Shown piece by piece: positions 1-8,646 of a stretch of DNA of 12,007 bases (the first letter of the stretch is position 1; each line of letters starts with the position of its first letter). The DNA is from Glaciecola sp. UBA983 (lineage in GTDB: Bacteria > Pseudomonadota > Gammaproteobacteria > Enterobacterales > Alteromonadaceae): positions 960-12,966 of the forward strand of contig DBBN01000063.1 in the NCBI GenBank assembly GCA_002292215.1, read 5' to 3'. Under the pieces are notes generated by a model. It ran no database searches. It worked only from the letters and a program-made list of their open reading frames with translations, and had not been told where the DNA came from. The translations under genes were made by a program, and so were the position numbers.

Positions 1-24
1 AAGTGTGAGTGATTCAGTAAAGAA

Positions 25-1407
25 TTAATTTTTAACCTTGAGTTGATAACCCACTTTCAGACTGCGCTGAAAATATTTCATTCTAAAATGGAGTAACAGC
101 GCAGCGACACTTAATCCAATAATGATCCCAATCCATAAACCTTGTGCTTCCATTGCCGGTACCCAATAATCCGTCAAGCCCAACACTACGCCCAAAGGCA
201 ATCCTAAAAACCAATATGAAATGATACACATACCAAGCATCCAAGTTGTATCTTTATAGCCTCGTAATGCATTGGCTGATATCACTTGTACGGCATCAGA
301 GATTTGAAAGAGAGCAGCAAGAAATAAAATCGGTAATGCGTATTCTGTTACGGCATAATCGACAGTATAGATAGAGATAATATAATGAGCAAAATACACA
401 GTTAAACTCGCAGTAACGCAGGCACAGATAATTGCAAACCAGCGTGCCGCCCTAATCGTAATAATTGTGTCTTGGCGTTTGCCTTGTCCCATCAAATAAC
501 TCACTCTAATCGCGACTGCCATAGCAATACTTAATGGCAGCATAAACACAACAGAAGAAAAGTTAATCGCAATTTGATGGGCAGCGACCTGCAAATGGCC
601 TAACGGAGATAACAAAATTGCCACCGCCGCAAATAAAGTGACCTCGGTTAAAAACGTTAGCGCAATAGGAATACCAATACTTAAGAGCTCACCAGTGGTG
701 CGCCACTCAAAACGGATGAGTTGCGTAAATAAACTAAATTGTTGCATGTGCTTGGCATAAATTGTGTAAATAATAGTAGCTATCGCCATAACAATATATA
801 CCAGCATAGTCGCCAAACCGCAGCCTGCGCCACCCATTTGAGGTAAGCCAAACCAACCATAAATGAATACTGCATTGGCAGGGATATTGACTAATAGCCC
901 GATAAACATGATAACCATAGTTGGACTAGTAATACTAAGGCCTTCACAGGTTTGGCGGACCGCTTGATAGATCGCAAATCCAGGCAAGGTAAATAGCATA
1001 TACACAATATAGTCGCGGGTAATGGGTTGCATATTCGCAGGCACATCGAACCACAGTAAAATAGAATCGATAAACCAATATACATTTATAAATAGCACGC
1101 TAATGCACAACAGGATCAGCAACATATGTTGTGCTTGACTCGCCACTAATTGTTCGGAGCGTCTGCCTAATAAGCCTGACACAATAGGCACCAAGCCAAG
1201 TGCGACCCCTTGAATAAAAAATAGAATTGGGGACACCACGCTAAAACCAACAGCGACACTAGCCATATCTAATGCACTATATTGGCCCGCCATAATCGTG
1301 TCTGCAACACCCATACCAATTTGAGTTAATTGTGCAATCAATAAAGGCCAAGCAATAGTTAATACTTGTTTAAGTTCAATACGATATAAGGGAGTGTTAA
1401 ATGGCAC
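25..1407 (-). CDS. norM: NorM/MdtK-type MATE multidrug efflux transporter
   Basis: An inner-membrane exporter of the MATE family that expels cationic drugs and dyes in exchange for Na+ or H+. The 460-residue length fits the family (about 455-460) and the protein is hydrophobic throughout, consistent with 12 membrane segments in two repeated halves. N-terminal VADTIMAG (34-41), central EVTLFA (255-260) and QISDAVQVI (368-376) are family hallmarks. Asp36, Glu255 and Asp371 fall at the same positions as the cation-coupling residues described for Vibrio cholerae NorM, which suggests an active Na+-coupled pump (inference). LLVNIP, HQIAINFSS and LRGYKDT also match E. coli MdtK as I recall it. The start is GTG at 1407, supported by an AGG (plus-strand CCT at 1415-1417) 7 nt upstream. 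It is divergent from the bkd genes and no regulator is adjacent. Substrate range cannot be read from sequence. Confidence 0.95.
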   Translation of the reverse strand: MPFNTPLYRIELKQVLTIAWPLLIAQLTQIGMGVADTIMAGQYSALDMASVAVGFSVVSPILFFIQGVALGLVPIVSGLLGRRSEQLVASQAQHMLLILLCISVLFINVYWFIDSILLWFDVPANMQPITRDYIVYMLFTLPGFAIYQAVRQTCEGLSITSPTMVIMFIGLLVNIPANAVFIYGWFGLPQMGGAGCGLATMLVYIVMAIATIIYTIYAKHMQQFSLFTQLIRFEWRTTGELLSIGIPIALTFLTEVTLFAAVAILLSPLGHLQVAAHQIAINFSSVVFMLPLSIAMAVAIRVSYLMGQGKRQDTIITIRAARWFAIICACVTASLTVYFAHYIISIYTVDYAVTEYALPILFLAALFQISDAVQVISANALRGYKDTTWMLGMCIISYWFLGLPLGVVLGLTDYWVPAMEAQGLWIGIIIGLSVAALLLHFRMKYFQRSLKVGYQLKVKN

Positions 1408-1475
1408 AGCTTAACCTATAAAATAACGCAATAACCATCCTACTAACGCGTGAAAACAATAACCAAATAGCAACA

Positions 1476-1504
1476 TTTTATTAACACTTAGGGGCTAATA
1501 TAAC
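1476..1504 (+). promoter_or_regulatory. candidate promoter for the bkd genes
   Basis: In the 125-nt divergent spacer, TATAAC at 1499-1504 is a fair -10 box. A weak -35 (TTTTAT, 1476-1481) lies 17 bp upstream. The -10 to start distance leaves a leader of roughly 30 nt. I see no convincing operator palindrome, no sigma-54 box and no clear promoter for the divergent MATE gene. Confidence 0.25.
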
Positions 1505-1532
1505 ATTATCAAAGTGACCATTTGTTTTCTAG

Positions 1533-2735
1533 GTGCAGGTAATGGCAATAAAAGAAAGAAACCATCTCCAAGATATTCAGGCAACACACGATGTGCATGT
1601 GATTAAAAACGGATTAGTTGATATACCTATGCTACAGCTGCTTGATGCCCAAGGCAATCTTTTGTCTCAAGAACTCGATTTGTGGGATGAGCAAACCGCA
1701 CTGCGAATATTTAAAAGTATGCATTACATACGTATTTTGGACGAACGCATGGTGAGTGCTCAACGGCAAGGACGGATTAGCTTTTATTTAGCTTGTACTG
1801 GAGAAGAAGCCTCGGTAATTGCCTCGACAGCGGCACTATCAAATGCTGATATGGTGATGACACAATATCGTGAACAAGGCGTGCTAGCGTATCGCGGCTA
1901 CCGTACTGAACAGTTTATGAATCAATTATTATCCAATGCACTTGATCCTAATAAAGGGCGGCAAATGCCTATCCATTATGGTGATAAAGCACTCAACTTT
2001 ATGACCGTGTCGTCGCCGTTAGGGACACAAATACCCCAAGCTGCGGGCTATGCTTACGGTCAAAAAATGGCCGGGGAACCTGCACTTACGATATGTTATT
2101 TTGGTGAAGGCGCAGCTTCCGAAGGGGATTTTCATGCTGGGCTTAATATGGCTGCGGTACTGCACTGTCCGGTGATATTTTTCTGCAGGAATAATGGCTA
2201 TGCGATATCGACGCCTGCCCATGAGCAGTTTGCCGGTGATGGAATTGCCTCAAGAGGCATTGGTTATGGTGTCAATACCATCCGAGTTGATGGCAATGAT
2301 CCACTAGCCGTATATCTAGCAACACTAAAAGCACGAGAAATCGCATTAACTGATAATTGCCCTGTGTTGATAGAAGCGATGACATATCGGTTAGCCGCCC
2401 ATTCAACCTCTGACGATCCTGCCAGTTACCGTGCTAAATCTGAAGAACAAGAATGGCAACTCAAAGATCCCATTGTACGTATGCAGCGTCATCTCCAGCA
2501 GCAAGGGTGGTTTGATCAAACACATATAGATGAATATTGTACAACCCAACGTGCTGAGATACTCCAAGCATTAAAAACAGCTGAAATTCAACCTAAAACC
2601 GATATCAGTGAAATTGTGACAGATGTGTACCAAGACATCCCTGCACATCTTGCACGACAACGTGATGAGTTAATAGCGCATATCAAACGGCACCCTGAAC
2701 ATTATCCTGCCACCATCATGAGTAATAAGGATTAA
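1533..2735 (+). CDS. bkdA1: branched-chain 2-oxoacid dehydrogenase E1 alpha subunit
   Basis: The thiamine-diphosphate-dependent alpha chain of the branched-chain keto-acid dehydrogenase complex. With the beta chain it decarboxylates the keto acids of valine, leucine and isoleucine and passes the acyl group to lipoyl-E2 in the cytoplasm. The ThDP/Mg motif starts at GEG (191-193) and ends near RNNGYAIS (219-226). HSTSDD (290-295) is the conserved loop typical of branched-chain rather than pyruvate E1 alpha. [11 protein letters not shown] (112-122) is also characteristic. The 400 residues fit the bacterial family (about 400-410). The frame opens with GTG at 1533, but ATG at 1542 is the likelier start because AGG at 1531-1533 lies 8 nt before it, while nothing ribosome-binding-like precedes the GTG. 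It is first of a three-gene set, one base from E1 beta. Confidence 0.95.
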   Translation: MQVMAIKERNHLQDIQATHDVHVIKNGLVDIPMLQLLDAQGNLLSQELDLWDEQTALRIFKSMHYIRILDERMVSAQRQGRISFYLACTGEEASVIASTAALSNADMVMTQYREQGVLAYRGYRTEQFMNQLLSNALDPNKGRQMPIHYGDKALNFMTVSSPLGTQIPQAAGYAYGQKMAGEPALTICYFGEGAASEGDFHAGLNMAAVLHCPVIFFCRNNGYAISTPAHEQFAGDGIASRGIGYGVNTIRVDGNDPLAVYLATLKAREIALTDNCPVLIEAMTYRLAAHSTSDDPASYRAKSEEQEWQLKDPIVRMQRHLQQQGWFDQTHIDEYCTTQRAEILQALKTAEIQPKTDISEIVTDVYQDIPAHLARQRDELIAHIKRHPEHYPATIMSNKD

Positions 2736-2736
2736 T

Positions 2737-3714
2737 ATGGCACAAATGAATCTATTACAGGCGATTAATCACGCGTTAGTTACTGCTATGAGCGCTGATG
2801 ATCGTGTCATGGTCTTAGGCGAAGACGTGGGGCATTTTGGCGGTGTCTTTCGTGCGACAAGTGAACTACAAGCTAAGTTTGGACAAGCTAGGTGTTTTAA
2901 CACGCCGATAACTGAGCAGGGTATTATCGGATTTGCGACAGGCTTAGCTGCGCAAGGACAAGTGCCTGTAGCTGAAATCCAATTTGCCGATTATATCTTT
3001 CCTGCATTTGATCAAATCGTCAATGAAACCGCTAAATATCGCTATCGTTCAGGTGGGCAATTTAACTGCGGTAACCTCACTATCCGGACACCATATGGTG
3101 GCGGGATCGCTGGCGGGCATTATCATTCTCAATCCCCAGAAGCATTTTTTACTCACATACCGGGTATAAAAGTGGTGATACCGAGTAATCCATATTATGC
3201 CAAAGGGTTATTGTTAGCAGCGATACGAGATCCCGATCCAGTGTTATTTATGGAGCCAAAACGTATATACCGTGCTGCGGTCGGTGAAGTGCCTGAGGAC
3301 GATTATACCTTACCTATTGGACGTGCACACGTGGTGCAAGAGGGTGCTGATATTACGTTGGTAGCATGGGGCGCACAAGTAGCGATAATTCAAAAAGCGG
3401 CAGCGATGGCTAAAGCTGAGGGCATTTCATGCGCTGTCATTGATTTATGTAGTTTACTTCCTTGGGATGTAAATACAGTCTGTGCCTCCGTAAAACGAAC
3501 AGGAAGATTGTTGATTAATCATGAAGCACCTGTAACCAGTGGTTTTGCAAGTGAAATTGCAGCGACAGTACAGGGTGAGTGTTTTTTGTATTTAGAGGCA
3601 CCAATCCAACGTGTATGCGGTTTAGATACGCCTTTTCCTTTAATTCATGAAAAAGAATATATGCCAGATGAGCATAAAACTCTTGCAGCGATTAAATACG
3701 CTGTGCATTTTTAA
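2737..3714 (+). CDS. bkdA2: branched-chain 2-oxoacid dehydrogenase E1 beta subunit
   Basis: The beta chain of the heterotetrameric E1 decarboxylase, completing the ThDP site at the alpha-beta interface. [14 protein letters not shown] (28-41) and [15 protein letters not shown] (83-97) are strongly conserved, as are YRYRSGG (101-107) and HSQSPEAFF (130-138). Glu60 in [10 protein letters not shown] fits the residue that contacts the ThDP aminopyrimidine. His130 fits the active-site histidine known in this family. From memory the protein resembles mitochondrial BCKDHB closely, including [10 protein letters not shown] and the C-terminal DTPFP, which argues for branched-chain specificity over pyruvate. 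The 325-residue length fits the family. The start follows the E1 alpha stop after one base, with AAGGA (2727-2731) inside the end of the upstream gene, so the two are surely co-translated. Confidence 0.96.
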   Translation: MAQMNLLQAINHALVTAMSADDRVMVLGEDVGHFGGVFRATSELQAKFGQARCFNTPITEQGIIGFATGLAAQGQVPVAEIQFADYIFPAFDQIVNETAKYRYRSGGQFNCGNLTIRTPYGGGIAGGHYHSQSPEAFFTHIPGIKVVIPSNPYYAKGLLLAAIRDPDPVLFMEPKRIYRAAVGEVPEDDYTLPIGRAHVVQEGADITLVAWGAQVAIIQKAAAMAKAEGISCAVIDLCSLLPWDVNTVCASVKRTGRLLINHEAPVTSGFASEIAATVQGECFLYLEAPIQRVCGLDTPFPLIHEKEYMPDEHKTLAAIKYAVHF

Positions 3715-3729
3715 ATAGGACATATTGCT

Positions 3730-4878
3730 ATGCAAGAATTTATATTACCTGATATTGGTGAAGGTATTGTTGAGTGTGAATTATTAGCTTGGTTGGTTGC
3801 AGAAGGCGATACTATTGTGGAAGACCAACCTGTTGCCGAAGTGATGACCGATAAAGCAACGGTGCAGATCCCCGCAATGTATTCAGGTGTCATTACCAAA
3901 CTACATTATCAAACCGGTGACATTGCTAAAGTCCATCAACCTTTATTTGCGATGGACATTTCTATGCAAAGTTCAGGGAAGCAGCATAAATCATTAGCCA
4001 GTCCAGCGGTTAGACGTCTTGCTAAAGAATCCGGTATTGATATTAATGTCATCAAAGGAAGTGGCAACAAAGGTCGAGTAATGAAGGGTGATGTAACGTC
4101 TAATACACTGGATTTTGTTACGCGTAACTCATTAGGGCCTTTAAAAGCAGCTGGCCAGATATCTACTGAAACGTCTGCTGAAAGCACTAAAATGCGTGGG
4201 CTACAAGCTGCGATGGCGAAGCACATGGCACATGCTTGGGCTAGCATCCCACACTTTACCGTCAGTGACGAATGCACCATGGATAATTTGCTCGCTATCA
4301 AGCAGACGTTATCAGCCCAGTTTGCCCAAGCAGATATAAAACTAACTTTATTACCATTTATGGTTAAAGCGTTGTCATTAGCGATGCGCGAATTTCCAAT
4401 TATTAATGCATCAGTGAGTCAAGATGGTGAGGCTATTGAGTATCATTCATCGCATAATATAGGCATTGCGATTGATACGCCTAAGGGATTAATTGTACCT
4501 AATATTAAAGATGTGCAAGCGTTGAGTATTTATAAAATCGCACAGCGCATCCAAGAATTAGTCAAAGCAGCCCAACACAATCAATTATCCGCCGAGGATT
4601 TACAGGGCGGGACCGTCACGATTTCCAATATAGGTCCAATCGGCGGGATCACTGCAACGCCAATCATTAATCATCCGCAAGTGGCGATTGTCGCATTAGG
4701 TAAGATCCAACGTTTACCCCGTTTTAATGAGCAGGACGAAGTAGTTGGCGTTAATATTATGAATATTAACTGGTCGGGTGATCATCGAGTAATTGATGGT
4801 GCAACTATGGTGCGTTTTAATAATGCGTGGATGCAGTATTTAATCCAACCTGTTGCAATGTTAACGCATTTACGTTGA
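3730..4878 (+). CDS. bkdB: branched-chain 2-oxoacid dehydrogenase E2 (dihydrolipoyl acyltransferase)
   Basis: The core acyltransferase that moves the branched acyl group from its swinging lipoyl arm to CoA, giving isobutyryl-, isovaleryl- or 2-methylbutyryl-CoA. Domains in order: one lipoyl domain (about 1-78) with lipoyl-Lys42 in MTDKATVQIP; a short linker; the peripheral subunit-binding domain (about 88-122, SPAVRRLAKESGI) that docks E1/E3; a second linker; and the catalytic domain (about 150-382). The catalytic motif DHRVIDG places His352 and Asp356 at the active site. At 382 residues with a single lipoyl domain it is somewhat shorter than many Bkd E2 proteins (about 420), mainly from short linkers. 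AGGA at 3717-3720 is 9 nt before the ATG. The E3 gene is missing here, so the complex presumably borrows the shared lipoamide dehydrogenase. Confidence 0.95.
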   Translation: MQEFILPDIGEGIVECELLAWLVAEGDTIVEDQPVAEVMTDKATVQIPAMYSGVITKLHYQTGDIAKVHQPLFAMDISMQSSGKQHKSLASPAVRRLAKESGIDINVIKGSGNKGRVMKGDVTSNTLDFVTRNSLGPLKAAGQISTETSAESTKMRGLQAAMAKHMAHAWASIPHFTVSDECTMDNLLAIKQTLSAQFAQADIKLTLLPFMVKALSLAMREFPIINASVSQDGEAIEYHSSHNIGIAIDTPKGLIVPNIKDVQALSIYKIAQRIQELVKAAQHNQLSAEDLQGGTVTISNIGPIGGITATPIINHPQVAIVALGKIQRLPRFNEQDEVVGVNIMNINWSGDHRVIDGATMVRFNNAWMQYLIQPVAMLTHLR

Positions 4879-4906
4879 TATAATTTGTCACTAACCTGTG
4901 ATAAAA

Positions 4907-4935
4907 TTGAGATCATTGTTACGTATATTTATTTT
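4907..4935 (+). promoter_or_regulatory. candidate internal promoter ahead of rlmJ
   Basis: TTGAGA (4907-4912), a 17-bp spacer and TATTTT (4930-4935) lie in the 72-nt gap between the E2 stop and the rlmJ start. This would leave a very short leader, about 10 nt. No terminator is visible in the gap, so read-through from the bkd genes is also possible. Confidence 0.3.
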
Positions 4936-4950
4936 CGATAAAGGTGTCTT

Positions 4951-5835
4951 TTGTTAAGTTATCAACATATTTACCATGCAGGCAATCATGCCGATGTCAT
5001 TAAACACCTTACGCTGTTGAGTGTTTTAGATAAACTGCAACAAAAAACCAAACCTTATACGCTTATTGATACCCATGCTGGTGCTGGCATGTATCATTTA
5101 ACGGATGCTAAAGCCCAAAAAAATGCTGAATATCAATTTGGGGTAGGGTTGTTATCGGATTCTACTTTACAGCAACACCCAGCACCTTTATTACAACAGT
5201 ATTGGGATCGTGTTAGCGCTGCGTATGCACAACAACAGTATTTAGGCTCCGCCGGTTGGATGCAGGCTTATTTACGTCCTGGCGACCATGGGCATTTTTG
5301 TGAATTACATCCGGCAGTGTATCCAGAACTGACCGCATATTTAACCAAATCAAATGCCCATAGCTATCAACAAGATGGCTTTAAACAACTCGTTGCTTTG
5401 TTACCACCGTTAGCTAAACGTGGTGTGGTATTGATCGACCCACCGTATGAGCAGATCAGTGAGTACAGCCAATGTGTGTCAACAATCGAGCAATCTCTAA
5501 AACGCTGGGCTACGGGCTGTTATTTGTTGTGGTATCCGCTAATATCTACTGAAAACGGGGCGAAACAAGCCGCGTCAGGCCGTATGATCCGAGATTTAAA
5601 AGCATTAAGTACCAACGATTCTGTCAGTAACATGGCACAAATAGAATGGTTAATTGATACGCCTGACTATTATCAAGGCATGTATGGTAGTGGGATCATA
5701 GGGATCAATTTACCGTGGGGATGTGCTGACGCTATAAACGCAGCGTGTGCGGCATTGTATACAGAAGTCACTCAGGCTCAAGGTCCTTTACCGCGAGCCA
5801 GTTTCAAATTTAATTGGCTAAAAGCACCGCAATAG
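4951..5835 (+). CDS. rlmJ: 23S rRNA (adenine2030-N6)-methyltransferase RlmJ
   Basis: An AdoMet-dependent enzyme that N6-methylates A2030 of 23S rRNA (E. coli numbering); the family was formerly annotated YhiR/ComJ. The N-terminus MLSYQHIYHAGNHADVIKH is the family signature and nearly matches E. coli RlmJ as I recall it. AdoMet-binding motif I is DTHAGAG (40-46). The catalytic motif of N6-adenine methylases is DPPYE (163-167). Its 294 residues compare with about 280 in E. coli. The start is TTG at 4951: it restores the conserved N-terminus and has AAGGTG (4941-4946) just upstream. The weak start codon fits a low-abundance housekeeping enzyme (inference). The next gene begins one base after the stop, implying co-transcription with the kinase-like gene. 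Confidence 0.95.
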   Translation: MLSYQHIYHAGNHADVIKHLTLLSVLDKLQQKTKPYTLIDTHAGAGMYHLTDAKAQKNAEYQFGVGLLSDSTLQQHPAPLLQQYWDRVSAAYAQQQYLGSAGWMQAYLRPGDHGHFCELHPAVYPELTAYLTKSNAHSYQQDGFKQLVALLPPLAKRGVVLIDPPYEQISEYSQCVSTIEQSLKRWATGCYLLWYPLISTENGAKQAASGRMIRDLKALSTNDSVSNMAQIEWLIDTPDYYQGMYGSGIIGINLPWGCADAINAACAALYTEVTQAQGPLPRASFKFNWLKAPQ

Positions 5836-5836
5836 T

Positions 5837-7771
5837 ATGACCACACTGTCTGATACGCATGATTTACTTGCGCACCCTCAGGATATTGGGCATTTTTATA
5901 TTCCTGAAGACCAGTCGATTTACTTACTGTCATCAAAAGATGCGAAAAAATTAAAAGACTGGATTGAGTTATGTATTGAAGAATTAACTCGGTTAGGATA
6001 CCAACAGGTTGAGTTAATTGGTAAGGGCGCGTTTGGTTTTGCGTTTGCAGGTGTTACTGCTCAAAATCAAGCGTTAGTGTTTAAGTTTACGCGCATTAAT
6101 TTACCACAAAGTGTCCATGATAAATTAGCCGAAGAAGCCCATATGTTGGGACAATTATCTCATCCCGCGATCCCTAAATTACTTAGCTACCAACAGATTA
6201 ATAAGCAATCGGTACTGGTGATGGAACGCGCGCCAGGTATAGACCTAGAGGCATACAGCCTATTATATGGTCGAATACCCGTGCAAATGGTGCATACTAT
6301 TTTATTACAGCTACTGGATATCTTAGAGTATCTGCATCATTTTACACAACTCGACCAACTTAAACCCATCGTTCACGGTGATATCAAACCATCCAATCTG
6401 ATGTGGGATGAGACGACGCAAAAACTTTCTTTGATTGATTGGGGCAGTAGTGTATATGCGCAAGTTGACTTACAACATCAGCATGTCGGTCATAATGTAA
6501 TGGATTTACTCTCCCAAGATTTACAAACCAGTAACAGTAAATTAGGTGATGTGTATTTTATTGGACCTGAGCAACTCAATGGTGCCTTATCTTCACCTTA
6601 TTTTGATTACCAAGGTTTAGCGAGTTCTTTGTATGCCTTATGCTCAGCTCAAAGCGCTCGCTTTGGTAAAGAGGTTATTGGGCCCAATTCACTTGGTTTA
6701 CCGCAACTCATTGCCGAATTACTCAATGCATTGATGTTAGCTAACGACAATGACCTAGTCACACAGCAAGATAGGGTAGTGAAGTATTTAGCGCAACAAC
6801 GTTTTTACCTCGAAAATTTAGTTTTGCCAACTCATCTCAATGAGTCTCATCAGCCTTGTGTTTTGCCCTGTCGAGTATCCGCGACACAACAAACCATAGA
6901 GACGGTCGTATATAGTTCACGTAAATCATTTTTGCGTGAGCATAGTGAATTATCAGACCATGCAATAGTGACATTAAATGATGCACAATTTGACCGTTAT
7001 TATAAACAATATTTGCAAGGGATGGGCGAAACGGAAAAAGCCTTTATCGCTGCAGTATCACGTTTAGGCCGCTACCGAGTGGTGGGAGGACTGGCTATTC
7101 GTTGGCATGATGGGGGGATTGCCGTTGATTCGAATCTAAATTTATATCCGGTTATGCCAAGTTGTACCGATAATGTTAAGGCGACTGCTCACAATCAGTA
7201 CCTGATGGCATTTGAGGAAGCGGTCAATAATGTGATTACGCTTGCGCGTGCAATTAAGCGTGAAGGGGTGTTTAAAGCCTGTTTGTTTGATGCCCGTGCG
7301 ACATTACATATTGAGCGTAATTCTCCCACAGATCCATTTGTCGTTCCTCAGGACATGCATATTGCGTTTAGTATCGCCAATCATCACGTGGCAGATCAAC
7401 GTTCACAGCAACATTCGTATTTTGAAGATGGCGTTGATCCAGATGAATATTTACAACTCCCGCAAGCTATTTTATTATTAATCGAACAACTGAATGATAT
7501 TCACCATAGTGGGTGTATTATTTTTGAAGCGTTACCCACACATTTAAAAATTCATAATTTTTTACAATTATTAGATGATCAATATGAAGATTTATTTAAG
7601 GCACTATTACATGAGCTGTTGCAGCATGTGCCAAATATTACCGGCTTAGGTATTTCAGGGTTTATGAAATTACCGAATAAAGATACGCGACAATTCACAC
7701 ATCAGGCTCACGTTCCTGAACATTTTTTTCCGCGTAACACGCGTACAATACTAGAGGTCCCAAACCTATGA
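5837..7771 (+). CDS. protein-kinase-fold protein with an unrecognised C-terminal half
   Basis: Residues about 54-280 form a eukaryotic-like Ser/Thr kinase domain with the key residues present: glycine loop GKGAFGFAF (62-70), ATP-binding Lys83 in VFKF, a probable helix-C Glu at 99/100, catalytic loop HGDIKPSN (180-187) with Asp182 and Asn187, and metal-binding Asp201 in LIDWGSS. Two variants stand out: HGD replaces HRD and DWG replaces DFG. GPEQ (243-246) stands where APE is expected. The domain therefore looks catalytically competent. Residues about 330-644 match nothing I recognise; they lack obvious membrane spans or a signal peptide and contain acidic segments such as DDQYEDLFKALLHELL (580-595). 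The substrate is unknown. The ATG is one base after the rlmJ stop, without a strong ribosome-binding site, so translation is probably coupled. The 3' end overlaps tesB by 4 nt. It could instead phosphorylate a small molecule. Confidence 0.8.
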   Translation: MTTLSDTHDLLAHPQDIGHFYIPEDQSIYLLSSKDAKKLKDWIELCIEELTRLGYQQVELIGKGAFGFAFAGVTAQNQALVFKFTRINLPQSVHDKLAEEAHMLGQLSHPAIPKLLSYQQINKQSVLVMERAPGIDLEAYSLLYGRIPVQMVHTILLQLLDILEYLHHFTQLDQLKPIVHGDIKPSNLMWDETTQKLSLIDWGSSVYAQVDLQHQHVGHNVMDLLSQDLQTSNSKLGDVYFIGPEQLNGALSSPYFDYQGLASSLYALCSAQSARFGKEVIGPNSLGLPQLIAELLNALMLANDNDLVTQQDRVVKYLAQQRFYLENLVLPTHLNESHQPCVLPCRVSATQQTIETVVYSSRKSFLREHSELSDHAIVTLNDAQFDRYYKQYLQGMGETEKAFIAAVSRLGRYRVVGGLAIRWHDGGIAVDSNLNLYPVMPSCTDNVKATAHNQYLMAFEEAVNNVITLARAIKREGVFKACLFDARATLHIERNSPTDPFVVPQDMHIAFSIANHHVADQRSQQHSYFEDGVDPDEYLQLPQAILLLIEQLNDIHHSGCIIFEALPTHLKIHNFLQLLDDQYEDLFKALLHELLQHVPNITGLGISGFMKLPNKDTRQFTHQAHVPEHFFPRNTRTILEVPNL

Positions 7772-8637
7772 TTGCTGAGATTCAACTCACTAAGTTATTT
7801 ACATTAGAAACGATTGAGCAAGGGTTGTACCGAGGGAGCAGCTGGGATTTAGGCTTCCCGGCGATCTTTGGTGGTCAAGTTTTAGGTCAAGCGGTCATTG
7901 CAGCATATAAAACGGCACCTGAAAATCAGTTCGCTCATTCGTTTCACAGTTATTTTTTACTACCTGGTGATGCAAGTAAGCCAGTCTTATATGATGTTGA
8001 GATAGTCCGTGATGGTCGAAGTTTTAGTACACGTCGCGTGAAAGCGATACAAGATGGTAAAACTATTTTTTATATGACGATTTCGTTTCAATTAGTACAA
8101 CCGAATATCGAACATCAGCACGCAACTTTCCCTGACATTGTGCATGCGACTGAGTTGATGAATGACATCGATTTGGTGACTAAGTTACGAGAGCCATTGT
8201 CCGATCATTTACGCCATACTCTCAGTTACCATAGACCCATCGATATCCGTACTGTGGATGCACTAAAAATGTTCGGTGCAGCTGAAGTTTTACCTGAACG
8301 CTACATTTGGATGAAGTCACAATATGAACTGCAACAAAATGTTGCCTTGCATCAAGCGGCATTAGCCTATGCTTCGGATTACCACTTTTTAAGTACCGCT
8401 TTACAAGCGCATCCCATTACCTTTAGTGATAAACGCCTGCGTATAGCAACTATTGACCATGCTATGTGGTTCCATAAACCGTTTGATTTTAATCAATGGC
8501 ACGTTTACAGCACCGTTAGTCCATTTACAGGCAATTCTCGCGGTTTGGTGCAAGGACAGTTTTTTAATGAAAATAAAGAACTCGTTGCTTCGACGATGCA
8601 AGAGGGAATGATCCGAATAGCAGAACCAAAAAAATAA
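7768..8637 (+). CDS. tesB: acyl-CoA thioesterase II
   Basis: A cytoplasmic double-hotdog thioesterase that hydrolyses medium- and long-chain acyl-CoAs to free acid and CoA. At 289 residues it is close to E. coli TesB (286). GGQVLGQA (35-42), HSFHSYFLLPGD (57-68) and the FYMTISFQ segment (101-108) are family signatures. The catalytic residues known for E. coli TesB are all present at identical numbering: Asp204 in YASD, Thr228 in IATID and Gln278 in TMQEG. The ATG overlaps the kinase stop (ATGA), and AGAGGT at 7753-7758 inside the upstream gene provides a ribosome-binding site that fixes this start. Being downstream of bkd genes, it might act on branched acyl-CoAs, but TesB enzymes are broad and this is inference. 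Confidence 0.96.
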   Translation: MIAEIQLTKLFTLETIEQGLYRGSSWDLGFPAIFGGQVLGQAVIAAYKTAPENQFAHSFHSYFLLPGDASKPVLYDVEIVRDGRSFSTRRVKAIQDGKTIFYMTISFQLVQPNIEHQHATFPDIVHATELMNDIDLVTKLREPLSDHLRHTLSYHRPIDIRTVDALKMFGAAEVLPERYIWMKSQYELQQNVALHQAALAYASDYHFLSTALQAHPITFSDKRLRIATIDHAMWFHKPFDFNQWHVYSTVSPFTGNSRGLVQGQFFNENKELVASTMQEGMIRIAEPKK

Positions 8638-8646
8638 GGAAACGAC

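Noticed and set aside
3936..4301. A 121-codon minus-strand open frame
   Set aside because: It is antisense to the linker and binding domain of E2, with no ribosome-binding signal or family resemblance.
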